Positions 37,516 through 53,000 of a stretch of 64,000 bases of DNA are shown in pieces. Position numbers and translations under genes: made by a program. The notes beneath the pieces are model-generated. The model saw only the letters and a program-made list of their open reading frames with translations, searched no databases and was not told where the DNA came from. This DNA is from Neocallimastix lanati (nom. inval.) (lineage: Eukaryota > Neocallimastigomycota > Neocallimastigomycetes > Neocallimastigales > Neocallimastigaceae): NCBI GenBank assembly GCA_016946835.1, contig JACVTC010000093.1:633501-697500 (forward strand), read 5' to 3'. Within the stretch, counting starts at the first letter, position 1; the number at the start of each line of letters is the position of its first letter.

Positions 37516-38886
37516 TTAATTTGAAAATGGTTTGGTTACTCTTTTCAAGGCTTTTGGTGAATTTAAATACGTTAATAATAAACCATAATTAGTAATTGGA
37601 ATATTATTTTCAATACAATCTTCTAAACGAGCACATATTTTTTGTTTATCAATCATACAACCACCGCAATGAACCACTAAATTTAGATTATATTGTAAAT
37701 ATTATATGTACATGTAATATATGTATATAATAAATATAAAATAAATATATAATATATTAATATACTTCAATTTTAAATAATTACAATTAGTATAATAAAT
37801 AGGTTTTACCTAATGAATATTCTTTTAATTTATCATATGGAAATTCACGACCAAAAGCGTGGTCAATAACGATAGAATCACCTAAAGATTTCCTTAATTT
37901 ATCAGGAATTTGTTTCGTACCTTTTAGATAAACATAATAAAATAAAATTATTATTAATAACAATAAAAACTTAAAAATAAAATAATACGCTATGATTTTA
38001 TTACTATAATTATAAAATTTTCAAACCTATATCTTCACATATATCTGTTAAACGATCATGATTACAAGCTTCCGAAATCAAAATTTTAGAATTTGGCTTC
38101 ATAGTTTTTAATGTATTTAAGCCTTTAATAAATTGAGGAAGTTGACCATCAGTCATTTGATTAATCATCATAATTGAAAAGGTAGTTAGCTGTACATTTG
38201 GAAACTTTTGAGGTGAAACCCAACGACCAACTAAATCCATTGCTTGAGAGTCTGTAATAACAATCGAAGGCTTAACCTTTGCAATTGCATCTTGGAATCG
38301 TTTTTTTTCAGCTTCACTAACTTTTTTATCTTTAGAACGACCTTTTGCTAAATCCATACGATAAGCGAATGTTGAAGTAAAATGACTTAAACAGAACTCT
38401 TGACATTTGGATTGTGGACGTAAAAGTCTACCACCTGGTGTTTCAGCATCCATTGGAATATTTAAAAATACGGTCTTATCTGGACCTAATACATGTTGTG
38501 GAAGCAATGGAACAACAGGTTTCTTTTTTTGAATTCCATGTGTTTGAATAAAATTAATAACCTTAGTATAATTACTTTTATTATTTAAGTTAATTTGTAA
38601 TGAAGGAAGTCCTTTGTAAGTTGAAATTTCTTCTGGGCTATTATCTAATTTTAATAACCAATAAAAGATATTATATTTATTTTTAATTTAATTGTTAATA
38701 TATAAGATATTGAAATAAACATTTTGGTTTCAATATAACCAAATATTGCTGAATTGAATGTTGAAATTATTGACATAAATGTATCATCTTTATTATCATT
38801 TCCATGAATAATTATTGTTATTATCATAATTATTATCATTGTCATTATCATTATCATTATAATAATCACTATCATTATCATTATCG

Positions 38887-38917
<31 letters not shown>

Positions 38918-39744
38918 CATTAAATAAATAATTATTTCATAAATTATTCATTATTATTTTTTTTCAATTAAAAAAAAGAAAAAATACCTTTAACATTTTG
39001 AATAATAACAATTTTTTTATTACGTTTCTTAGCTAGTTCTATAACTTCAGTTTCATTGGCTTCATTAGTACCTGCTTGTTTATCAATAACAATAATAACT
39101 AAATCTGATTCCTTAACAATATTACGAGTCTTTTCTAATTTTTTCAATCCTAGTTTTCCTTCTTCATCATAACCAGCTGTATCAAAAAGTTTACATGGTC
39201 CAATATTATGAATTTCCATTAATGCAACTTTAACATCAGCAGTTGTACCTGGCTTATCATCTACAATTGAAGTAGCCTGTTGAGTTAAGAGATTCATAAG
39301 TGTAGATTTACCAGCATTCATACAACCAAATATACCAATATTTTCACGAGGTAAAATTGGCTTTGGAACAACTTTATTTCTAATATTAGAGTCAATATTT
39401 AAATTCAATATTTTATTCATTATTATTATTATTTATCCTTTGTTTATTTATTTTTTCATTTAAATTTATTCATTAATTTATAAAGTAAATTTTATTGTGA
39501 ATGTAATTTATGAAATATTAAATTACTATAATTATCATCATATTTACTTTTTAGATGGTGCTGTATTATAATAATTTTTAATTATAATATTATTCATTCC
39601 TCCATTATTAATTTCTCTTAAATTAAAATTAGAAGAAAACAATAAATTATTATTTGACAAAGACGGTATTAAATGAAGTAAAGTGGAAGAAAGTTGGCGT
39701 TGTCCTTGAATTTTAATTAAATTAATCTTAGGTGTAATATTCAT
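37516..39744 (-). CDS. hydF: [FeFe]-hydrogenase maturation GTPase HydF, hydrogenosome-targeted, 5 exons
   Basis: HydF is the scaffold on which the 2Fe subcluster of [FeFe] hydrogenase is assembled with HydE and HydG. Exons 39744-39548, 39379-38988, 38644-38027, 37920-37810, 37676-37516 join in phase (492 residues). Residues 1 to about 60 form a basic, Asn/Leu-rich presequence with few acids, fitting import into hydrogenosomes. The GTPase domain has G1 GCMNAGKST (84-92), a GTTADV G2 region and DTAGYDE (G3); the G4 motif is degenerate (NVKD, spanning an intron). The C-terminal cluster-binding motif CxHx49HCGGC (CNH ... HCGGC) fits the HydF pattern CxHx46-53HCxxC. The ATG at 39420 could start a cytosolic form, but the stop codons just before it and the phase-matching acceptor at 39380 favour the spliced form. 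The gene supports an anaerobic, hydrogen-producing lifestyle. Confidence 0.93.
38815..38925. repeat. (ATTATC)n-type repeat inside HydF intron 2
   Basis: Short ATCATT/ATC units repeat through the middle of the 343-base intron 38645-38987, accounting for its greater length than its neighbours. Confidence 0.85.
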
Positions 39745-42370
39745 TTTTTTTTTTTTTTAAAATAAAAAAAAAAAACTTTATATAATATTTAATAAACCAA
39801 AAAAAATTAGTGTTTTATAAAAAATAAAATATATATATATTAATACGATTAAATATATAAAAAAAAAATAAATTATTATGAAAATATATTAATAAATCTA
39901 AATTAATTATTTAATTATAAATAATTTCGATGTATTATATATTTCGTTAAATATTATATTTTTTTTATTAATTCTTATCTATTAAAATGTTAAATATAAA
40001 TATTTATTTATGAAAAATAAAAAAAAAAAAAGAAAATAAAACAAATTTTTTAATATATTTGAATTATTTTTGAACTACCCTTTAATTCCTTATAAAACTT
40101 TTATAACCTTTTATAATATTTATTAAATATAACATACCTTCATAAAAAGTATAATTATTAGACATATATAATTATACTTTAAATATTATTTAATATGAAT
40201 AATAAATACTAAATAATTATTTTATGTAAATAGTCAATAATTTTATTAAAATTTTTGTTTATTTTAAGTAAATCATATGCATTATATTTTTAATTATTTT
40301 ATAATTATTTATATTTTTTATTATTTAATAAATATTTTCTTTCAATTAATTTAGCAATAATTAAGAATAATGGATATTAAAATAATAATTGATATAATAA
40401 TATTAATGAATAATAAAATATTTTATAAATAAAAAAAAATAATTTTTTTTTCTAAAATAGAATTCAGCTAATAATTTTTATGAATAAGCTATAAGCTATT
40501 TTATAAAGTTTTTATTTCTTTTGATTTAATTAAATAATATAATTTATTATATATTATAATTAATTGCAATATATTAAATATACATATTTATGCTTCCATA
40601 CCATTAAAATAGATAGGATAAAAATTAAAAATCAAAAAAAAGTGGAGTATGATAAATGTTTAAATTAGTTTGTAAAAATTAAAATTGTGGATATTAACAA
40701 ATATTTTAAAATAAAATATAAAATTAAAAAATATTAAAATTATAATTAAAAAAATAATTATAATAATAATAATAATTTTAGTAATAATAATTACGTAATA
40801 GTATTTTTTTTTTAATAAATGAAATGTTAAAATAGATATAATTCAATTTTTATTATATTAATTAAAATAATAATATTAGTAGTAAAAAAATAAGTTAACA
40901 TATTATTAAGGGTGAACTTTAACTTTTATTACTATATCTAAATGGTAAAAAATATACTATGCATTAAATAACCATTAAAAAACAAAAGTAAAATTTAAAT
41001 TATTATAATTATATTATAACATAATTATAATATAATATAATTTAATTATAATTATATATTTTATGATTAAAAAAATATCTAAAAAAAATATTTGTTATAT
41101 TAATTATTTTTTAAATAATTTTATTAAACATATAAACTATATATAAAATAAAAAATAAAAAAATAAAATAAATAATTCTTTGTAAAATATATATATTTAT
41201 TTATTTAGTAACATGATTTGAAATTATATAATTTATTATCATCAATTTTATATAAACTCTATAGATTTTTATTACTATAATTAACATAATTATAATTTAA
41301 TAATTATGTGAACTATTTTATAGTAATTTTAAATAATAATTGATGTTTTATTAAATAATTATTTAATTTTTTTAACAAAAATTATAATATATATATATAC
41401 AATATAGTAAAAAAAACAAAAAAAAAAATTCTTTCAATTATTTTTTATGTACCGAACTTCACAATAATTTTTTTCTTTATAAAGTTTTTTAAATAGATAA
41501 AACACGTGATATATCATATATGATTCATTCATAGATATATGTTTCATCATATATATTATTTGTATAATACAATATAATGATTCCAAAATTTTATTTCAAA
41601 TCATAAATATATGAAAATTTTAAAATTTTTCCATCATTATTATCTAATTATATTATCATAATATCTTTTTAATATATAATTTTATTATTATGATAGATTT
41701 TCCCTATTTTTTTTTTTTTTTATAGATCAATCTACTAACATTACCATATCTAACCAATCATTCTTTAAACAGCATTTAAAAAAAAAGATTTAATTTTTGA
41801 AATTTATTAATATATTAATTATATTATCATTCATTATTTATTATTAGCTATTAATTCCAAAGTATTATTAAACGAGAAAAATGAAAAAATCTAATATTAT
41901 TTATATAAAATTAAATAAATAATTTTTTATTATTAATATTAGAATTTAAGTAATACGAATACTCTATTTAAATATAATATTATATCAATATTCATAGAAT
42001 GTAATATAGTAATTTCTTCTTTTAAAAAGAAATTTTAAGATTAAAAATTAATATTTAAAAAACAAAATATAATATATATATATAAGCAATCATATTTAAT
42101 ATATAATATATTAAAATATATATTCTACTTCAATATATATTTAATTCAATTTTAAAGATATTAATTTACTTATTATATATTGTATATATATATTATCTAT
42201 AATATTAATTAAATCTTAATAGTAATTGAAAAAGTTATCCAATAATTTATTCAGTGATTTTTAAAAATGACTATGTAATTAAATATATGGTTCATGATAT
42301 ATTATGAATATTAATCATTTACACCTTTAAAATCTTTTAATAATAAAATCAAAAATCTAAAAATAAATAA

Positions 42371-42407
<37 letters not shown>

Positions 42408-43095
42408 CTTTCAACTCTTAATTTTAGAAAAAGTAAAAAAAGAAGTGGAATATATCTTTTTTAAAAAATAATAATAATAACAAAGAAGTTAAAAAAAAAC
42501 CCTAAATAAATAAAAGAAAAATATTTATTTATATATATTTAAAATAAATAACATAATAAAATTATTAAAATAAATCAATTTTTATTTGCTTTTAATAAAG
42601 ATAATAAATAATATAAAAAAGGTAAAAGTAAAATACCAAAATTTAATATTAATTATTAATATTGAAACTGTCCATTAAGTATATAAAAAATATACAATAT
42701 TTTAAAAGGACTAAAAAATGTTATATATTAATTATTAAATATGCCTTTATTTATATGTTATCTTTATATAAATATTATATATTTTATTTTAATATTATAT
42801 AATACTAATAATGTGATTATATATTTTATATATACTCTTATACTTTTATATAACTATATATTATATTCTATTTTTTTTTATATATCATTATTATGTTGCA
42901 ATTATCATTATCATATCATTATCATATCATTATCATATCATTATCATTGTTTCAATAATTATCATAATTATTAACTTTGTTATATAACATAATTAATAAA
43001 ATATACTAAAATTTTATTGATATTATTAAATAATATATATATTTATATATAATGTTAATATTTCTATTTATAATAATAATATTTTAGATTCAAAA
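39745..43095. other. Divergent intergenic region between HydF and the SerB gene
   Basis: About 3.3 kb of A/T DNA, presumably with both promoters. It contains an A run at 42375-42404 and ATCATATCATT repeats at 42905-42950. A TTTTAG just before the SerB start (43083-43088) could be the acceptor of an intron in the 5' untranslated region. No further gene is visible. Confidence 0.5.
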
Positions 43096-45384
43096 ATGAA
43101 GTTCTTGTGTTCTTTTATTAATATACATAATAGTAACAGTAAAACAAATCTTAATGTTATGGAAGACGAAGTTAAACGCCAAATACCTCAAAATTGGTCT
43201 GAACAATTAATTAATTTTGAAGCTTTTATTGAATATATCCAAAAAGAAATTAAACCATATTCTATTAAAAATAATGGAAATATAGAAGTAGAATCTTCTT
43301 TTATAGAAGACTTTAACAATCATCTTTTAAAACTTAAAAGTAATACAACTAATTTTTTAAATTCAATTAATGAAACTACTTCAAAATTCAATACCTTTTT
43401 CCTTCAACAAATTAATTTATTAACAAATTCTTCAATAAAGGCAGAAGAAAAGGTAACAGCAGCAAGAAGTTTAAAAAATATTCAATCTATTCTTTATCTC
43501 ACATTCTTTAAATTTGCTGTTCTTTTAGATAAATTTGATAATGCATCAGGTTTATCATTTGGTGATTCACTTTTAAATTATATTATTCGTCAATATTCAG
43601 TATTTAATGCAGAAACCTCAGAAAAAATAGATTCAGCTACTCGTTCAGTAAAATATTCTGATGATTCAGAAAATGAAAATGACAATTCAAGAAATTATGA
43701 AATGAATATACTTTCAACAACTGAGAGTTATTCTAACATTTTGAAACAAATTTTTGCTATTTTACAAGAATACAAAGTCAATGTTAGAGATTTCCAAATT
43801 TTTAAATCTGGACAAAATGATGTCAGTGTCAGTCTTATTCTTGACATAAATTTCCAATTTATTGAAATGTATAATAAAATTAATGAAATAATTAATACAA
43901 ATAATGGTTCTATTTCGGTGAGAGCATTAGGAAATAAAACTCTTTTAGTAAAAAATGAAAAAGGAGAAAGTAATGAAGACAAAGTCTCATATAAAAACTA
44001 TGTAGCTACTCTTATTAATAAAGAAAAATTAGATTCTGAATTTTTAAATCATTGGTTCCAATTTCTCTCTGATAATAAAATTATTATTAAAAGTGTAAAA
44101 CGCTTAAACAGAGCAACTGAACCAAATATTCGTGTTATGGATGTCTTTTTAGATATTCCAAATGAAGCAGATATTGCTCAACTTAAAAAACAAATCTTCG
44201 AATTAACTTCAACTTATAAAACAGATATTGCTCTTCAAGTTGATGATGTTTATCGTAAAAATAAGCGTTTAATTGTTTTTGATATGGATTCAACCTTAAT
44301 TCAACAAGAAGTAATTGATGAAATTGCTAGACATGCTGGTGTTGTCAAGGAAGTTTCAGTAAGTTTTAAATATTCCACTTTTATTTTTAATAGTTTAGAT
44401 ATATTTTCAATTTTTTTATCATTAACATTAATATAATTGTAGTTATTTTTTAATTTATTTTAGTTTTTGTTTTTTTTTAATAAATTTTTAATTACTAAAA
44501 AAATTATATTAAAAATATTTAATAAATATAAATAAATTAATAATAATGATAATAATAAAATTAATTAATAATTAATTAAAAAAATTATTTAATATAATAT
44601 TTTAAAAAAAATTTTACATAAAATATTGTTTTAATTATGGAATATTAATGAATCATATTAATTATTAATTTAATTTATAATTTATTACAATAATAATAAT
44701 ACTAATAAATAGGCTATTACTGCATCTGCAATGAATGGTGAAATTAATTTCCAAGAATCTTTAGCTAGAAGAGTTGCTTTACTTAAAGGATTATCAGTTA
44801 ATATTTTTGAAGAAATTAAAAAGGTCATTACTTTCACTCCAGGAGCTCATAAACTTTGTAAAACATTAAAGAATCTTGGTTATAAATTAGCTGTTTGTTC
44901 AGGTGGTTTTGTTCCATTGGCTAATTACATTAAAAATGAATTGGGTTTAGATTTTGCATATGCCAATAATTTAGCTATTTCTGAAGATGGTACCCAATTA
45001 GAAGGTAAAACCTATGGACCAATTGTTGATGGTTCAAGAAAAGCTGAATTATTAGGTGCTATATCTCAATTAGAACATTTAATACCTGAACAAACAATTG
45101 CTGTTGGTGATGGTGCTAATGATTTATTAATGATGTCAAAAGCTGGATTAGGTGTTGCTTTTAATGCTAAGCCAAGAGTTCAAGAACAAGTAATAATATT
45201 ATATTTTATATATAGTAAAGAGTTTAAAAATATTTTTATTAATTTTTTTTTTTTTTTTTTTTTTCATATTTTAAAAATATTCATAATATAGGCTCCAACT
45301 AGAATTAATCAACCAAGTTTAGATAATGTATTATATCTCTTAGGTTACACTGATGAAGAAATTTCAACTATATTAAAATATTAA
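43096..45384 (+). CDS. SER2: Phosphoserine phosphatase (SerB) with ACT-like and unknown N-terminal regions, 3 exons
   Basis: Catalyses the last step of L-serine synthesis (O-phosphoserine to serine). Exons 43096-44358, 44713-45189, 45292-45384 join in phase to 610 residues. The C-terminal HAD phosphatase (about 390-600) is complete: FDMDSTL nucleophile motif (395-401), substrate-cap segment EVIDEIARHAG and AITASAMNGEINFQESL across intron 1, motif II VCSGGF, DGSRKAELL and motif III GDGANDL (553-559), ending NVLYLLGYTDEE. Upstream are two segments with ACT-like pattern (about 205-265 and 305-385), as in bacterial SerB proteins with ACT domains. Residues 1 to about 180 are helical and not recognised. 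Yeast Ser2 is about 309 residues, so this protein is nearly twice as long. A later ATG (Met22, MEDEVK) could also serve as the start. The bacterial-like ACT-HAD layout raises possible transfer. Confidence 0.88.
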
Positions 45385-46311
45385 ATATCATAAATTATCA
45401 ACAAAGTAAATTGAAAAAAAAAAAAAAAAATAAAATAAAAATAAATAAAAATAAATAAATTAAATTAAATTAAAAATAATAAAAAAATTAAAAAATAAAA
45501 AAATAAAAAAATAAAAAAAAAAAAAAATAAATAAAAAAAAATAAATTAAATTATCTATTAATCAAAAATTTATTATGACCAACAATAATTAAAACACAAA
45601 TATTAATAATATAACTTAAAAATAATAATAATTTATTTCTCAGTTTACATTTACTATTTAACAAATAGTACAAAATAAAAATTATAATAATAAGTAATGA
45701 ATACAAAAATAAAAATAATTATAATTATTTATATTTAAATAGTTATAAAAATAAGATTAGTTATCATTTAATGTTTTATATATATTTCGATACCAATATG
45801 TATTAATTATGATTATAATATATCATATTGCGAATTATGACAGTAAATTTAAATTTATAAATTATAACAACAAAATAGTATTTTATATTTTTTTTTTTCA
45901 TTATACATAATAATATTTATAAAATATTTTATAAGAAAAAAAAAAAATAATTATATATAAATTTTTTCTTAAATAATTTTTTTTTAGAATTAGTAAAATA
46001 TAGATTATTTAATTATTTTCCCATTATTAATATTTTTTTTTTTTAATTTGTTTTTACAAATAAAGAAAATAGTTAATATATTAATAATATAATTAACGAA
46101 ATTTTTAAAAAAAATAATAATAAATAAATAAATAAAAAAAAAATAATAATAATAAATAAATAAATAAAATAAATAATTATAAAAACATTAATGGGTGATT
46201 GGAGTGTATTTTAAAAATATTAATATTGTATAAATACTTAATTTTTTATAATTTTACAACAAAATAATTAGTTTAAAATTAAATTAAATGTTGATAATTA
46301 ATTATTGATTA
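45385..46311. other. Convergent 3' spacer between SerB and ORC5
   Basis: A/T-rich DNA with A-rich tracts after the SerB stop and T runs on the other side; it should hold both 3' ends. No gene seen. Confidence 0.5.
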
Positions 46312-49019
<2,708 letters not shown>

Positions 49020-50038
49020 TATTAATATATTATTAAAACGTTTGAAATGTCTGAAATTATATCTATATGTGTATAAAATATTAGTATATTTAAATTAAAA
49101 TATTTATATATATTTTATTTATTATTATTATTATTATTATTTATTATTTATTATTTATTATTCAATGAAGTTCTTTTTAAATAAAAAGAAATGTTTTATT
49201 TAAAAAGGAAATTGTTTTGAATTTTTTAATTTAAGAAAGTCCATAAAAAAAGTTGGTGTATAGTGTATATAATAAACGAATTCTCATTCTTTCATATTAA
49301 CTATAATATCAATTAAATGTAAATTTTATATATTTAATATATATATATATATAATATTCACCTTTCCTTTTAAAATTATAATTTAGATTATTTTTTAAAT
49401 TTAAAATTTTACAAAAAACAAAATTTTATAAATTTACTTTTAAATTTCATTTAAAACTTTAATTATACATAACTATATATATGTAAAAATTATTTTATTT
49501 TTTTATTTGATATTTAATTTTTTATATATATAAAATATTTAATAATGTATTGGATAACAAAATTTTCATTAATTAATCAAAAAAAAAAAAAAAAAAAAAA
49601 AGAAAAATTAAATAATCTATATTAATATTAATATAATAAATTTTCTTTTTTACTTTTTATCTTATTAAATGGTTATTTTCTTCATATATTAAATAATATA
49701 ATTAAAAAAATTCATTAAAATATAAGAAATAAATGCATTAAACTATTAAGATTTAAATCTTCCAAAAAAAAAAAAAAAATACATAAACGAAATATATATA
49801 TCTTAAGAAGATAATTAAAAATTGATTTATTATTTAGAAAATAATAAACATCGAAAATATTCCATTATAATCTACCATTCCTATTATATTTATTAACAAT
49901 AAGCAATACAAAATAAACAATCCAATAAAAATTTCTAATTTAATAATAAACCCATATTTTCAAGAAGCACTCAATCAATATATATATATATATTTTTTTA
50001 AAAAAAAAATCTTTTGAATTTGTTTAATTCATAATAAA
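49020..50038. other. Divergent intergenic region between ORC5 and GRASP
   Basis: One kilobase of A/T DNA that should carry the promoters of both genes; contains A runs (49580-49601, 49764-49779) and no coding signal. Confidence 0.5.
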
Positions 50039-53000
50039 ATGTAATAAAAGCAAAGATAAAAAAATAAATTAAAATGTTATATTATTGTAATAAATTAAGT
50101 TTTATAAATAATAATAAAAAATGTTTATTTATCTTGATTGTATATAATAGGGGTCAAAATGCTTCTTCAGAACAAAAACATGGTTATCATGTTTTAAAAG
50201 TAAATATTCAAGAATAATTAAAATTTTTAATTATATTATATTATATCATTAAATAAACACAAAAAAAAAAAAAAAAAATTCTAATGAAATTTCATTTAAT
50301 AAAACTACTTTTAATAAATATATATACTAAATGTAAAATAAAAATAATAAATTTAAAAAGGTTGTACCGGGAAGTCCTGCAGCAAGAGCCGGATTGATTC
50401 CCTTTTTTGATTATATTGTCGCTGTCAATAAAACTTTATTGGTAAAGTATTTTAAAAATTGTATTAATTTTAATTATATTCAATATATATATATTATTCT
50501 TTCAGTATCACTATATTATTTTTTTTAAATCAATATGCAAATGATGTTTATTCATAAAAACTACAATACATATATTTTGTTATAAAATGTTTAAATTTTA
50601 AAGGATGAAGAAGCAAATTCTTTAATAAAAGTTATTAGTGATAATATTAATAGCAGGCTTTCGTTTTATGTCTATAGCAGTAAAACAAACGCATACAGAA
50701 ATGTTAAGTTTGAATTTCCAATTGAAAAATGGACAACAACAGGTGAAAATGGATGGTTAGGTAAAATTAAATTTTATTGTCGAAATTTTATATCAAACTA
50801 TTAAAAAATTAATAAAAATAAAAATAATCATTAAATTAACATTATATAATAATATTAAAAAAAAAAAAATTAAAGGTTTTTCTGTTAGATATTGTTCATA
50901 TGATGGTGCTGCTGACCATTTTTGGCATGTTCTTGTATTTATCATATTAGAATTTAATTTAATATTTATTATTATCAACATATTAAAAAAAAAAAACTTA
51001 AAATTAATATTTACTATTAATATATATTATAATATTTATAATATTTATTATAATAAAAGGCTGTTGTGAAAGATTTCCCAGCATTTTTAGCAGGAATTCA
51101 ACCAAAAACGGATTATATTATTGGTTCACCAAATCATATATTACATAATCAAACTGATTTATATGATTTATTCGATAAATATATTAATAAACCACTTCAT
51201 CTTTATGTTTATAGTACGGTTACTAATAAGTGTAGAGAGGTATTAAGAAAATAATAATAATTATATAATATTTAAGGTTTTTTGAAATTCTTTTTCATTA
51301 TAATTATTAATTAATATAATATAATTTTATTTAATATTTTTTAGATTATTGTTGTTCCAACATCAAAAAATGGAGAAGGATGGTAATTACTTAAAAAAAA
51401 ATCTAATAATAATAATAATAATAAATGATTATAATGGTTTACCTTTCTTATTTTTTTTTTTTTTTTTTATTGTAAATATAATATATATATATGTATAATT
51501 ATCAAAATTATAGCATTGGATGTACATTCAGTTATGGGTAAATTTATATTATTAATCTATAAGAAATAAAGAAATATATATATATATATGAAAATTAATT
51601 TCTTACATTTAAATATAAATATTAGTGATAGAATATCAGTAAAGGATATATTAAAAAATAAAGATCAACAAAAATCTCAAATAGAAGAAACACAATCAAC
51701 AGTCGCTTTACCAGAAATTAATGCAAATCAATCAATAAATGAGGAAAATATTTCAGTTAAATCCCCAAAGAACGAAGACATCAAATTTGAACAATCAAAT
51801 ATGGCTAAACCAATTATAGAAATTAAACCTGAAGAATCAATTAAACAAAAAGAGGAAGAACCTATCAACGATTCAATAAAAGATAATAAAGAAGATTCAA
51901 AATTATCAGTTGCAGATATTCATATTACGAATAAAAAAAGAGAAAGTCTTAATAATATTTATAATGAAAATACTATGCCAACACCATATGTTCAATCTCT
52001 TGATAATTCAATTCAAACATTATTCCCAAAGAAGAACATTGAAAATAAAAATAAAAACCTTGAAGTTGTTAATGAAAATTTGAATAATTATGAAATTACT
52101 TTAGATGATATTAGTCATGTTAGTAATGATGATAATTTATCCGCATTAGATAAATTAAGTGAATTTGAAGCAGCTACCAAAGAAAATAATTTCAGCTTAA
52201 GACCTTCTTCATCAAGATTAAATTTACCAAGTCAAAATAATGAAGAAAAGAAGCAATCACCATTACAAACTTCATTAACTCTTGATCAAAATTCAAAAGG
52301 TAATAATAAAAGACGATAAATAAATAAATAAATAGAATATTATATGCATATATAATATAATATATATATATATATTTGTAAAAATATCATATTTAAATAT
52401 AGAATAAAAAAATAAAAAAATCAGAATAAAAAATAAATAAATAAGTAATTAAATGATAATATTATTAACAAATTTGAATATTAAATTATATATAAATATT
52501 AGATGTTAAAAAAGAAAAACAAACTGAAAACATAGAAGATGAAGAAATACCTAATTATATTAAAACTCCAGAACAATTTTTAAATGAACTTTTCTTAAAA
52601 GAATTTAATTCAACACCAGAACAGAATAAAATTGATATGGGTATTTTTTCTGGAAGTAATGATACAAGAAATGAATTAGATATGTTTAATAAGTTATCGG
52701 ATCAAGCATCAGACAATAAACATAAGAATGAAAACACTTTTAACATTAATGAATTAAGTTATGATTTTAGTTCTTCTGCAAGAAATGATGAATTTGATGA
52801 TTTATTAAAATCTGATTCAAATCCTAACAGTACATTAGATCTAAATATAAATGAAAATTTAAAAAATGAAAAAATTCCATCACCTTTTCATGAAAACCAA
52901 GATATTGAATTAAATAATCAATTACAAACTCAAACAGAATCTAATCAAGATCAGAATGAAGTAGCTAATATATATTCTACTAGTTCAGAAATAAATTCGG

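Noticed and set aside
39544-39744. Separate 66-residue gene upstream of HydF
   Set aside because: It ends just after a GT donor, joins in phase to the HydF core and has presequence-like composition, so it is better explained as HydF exon 1.
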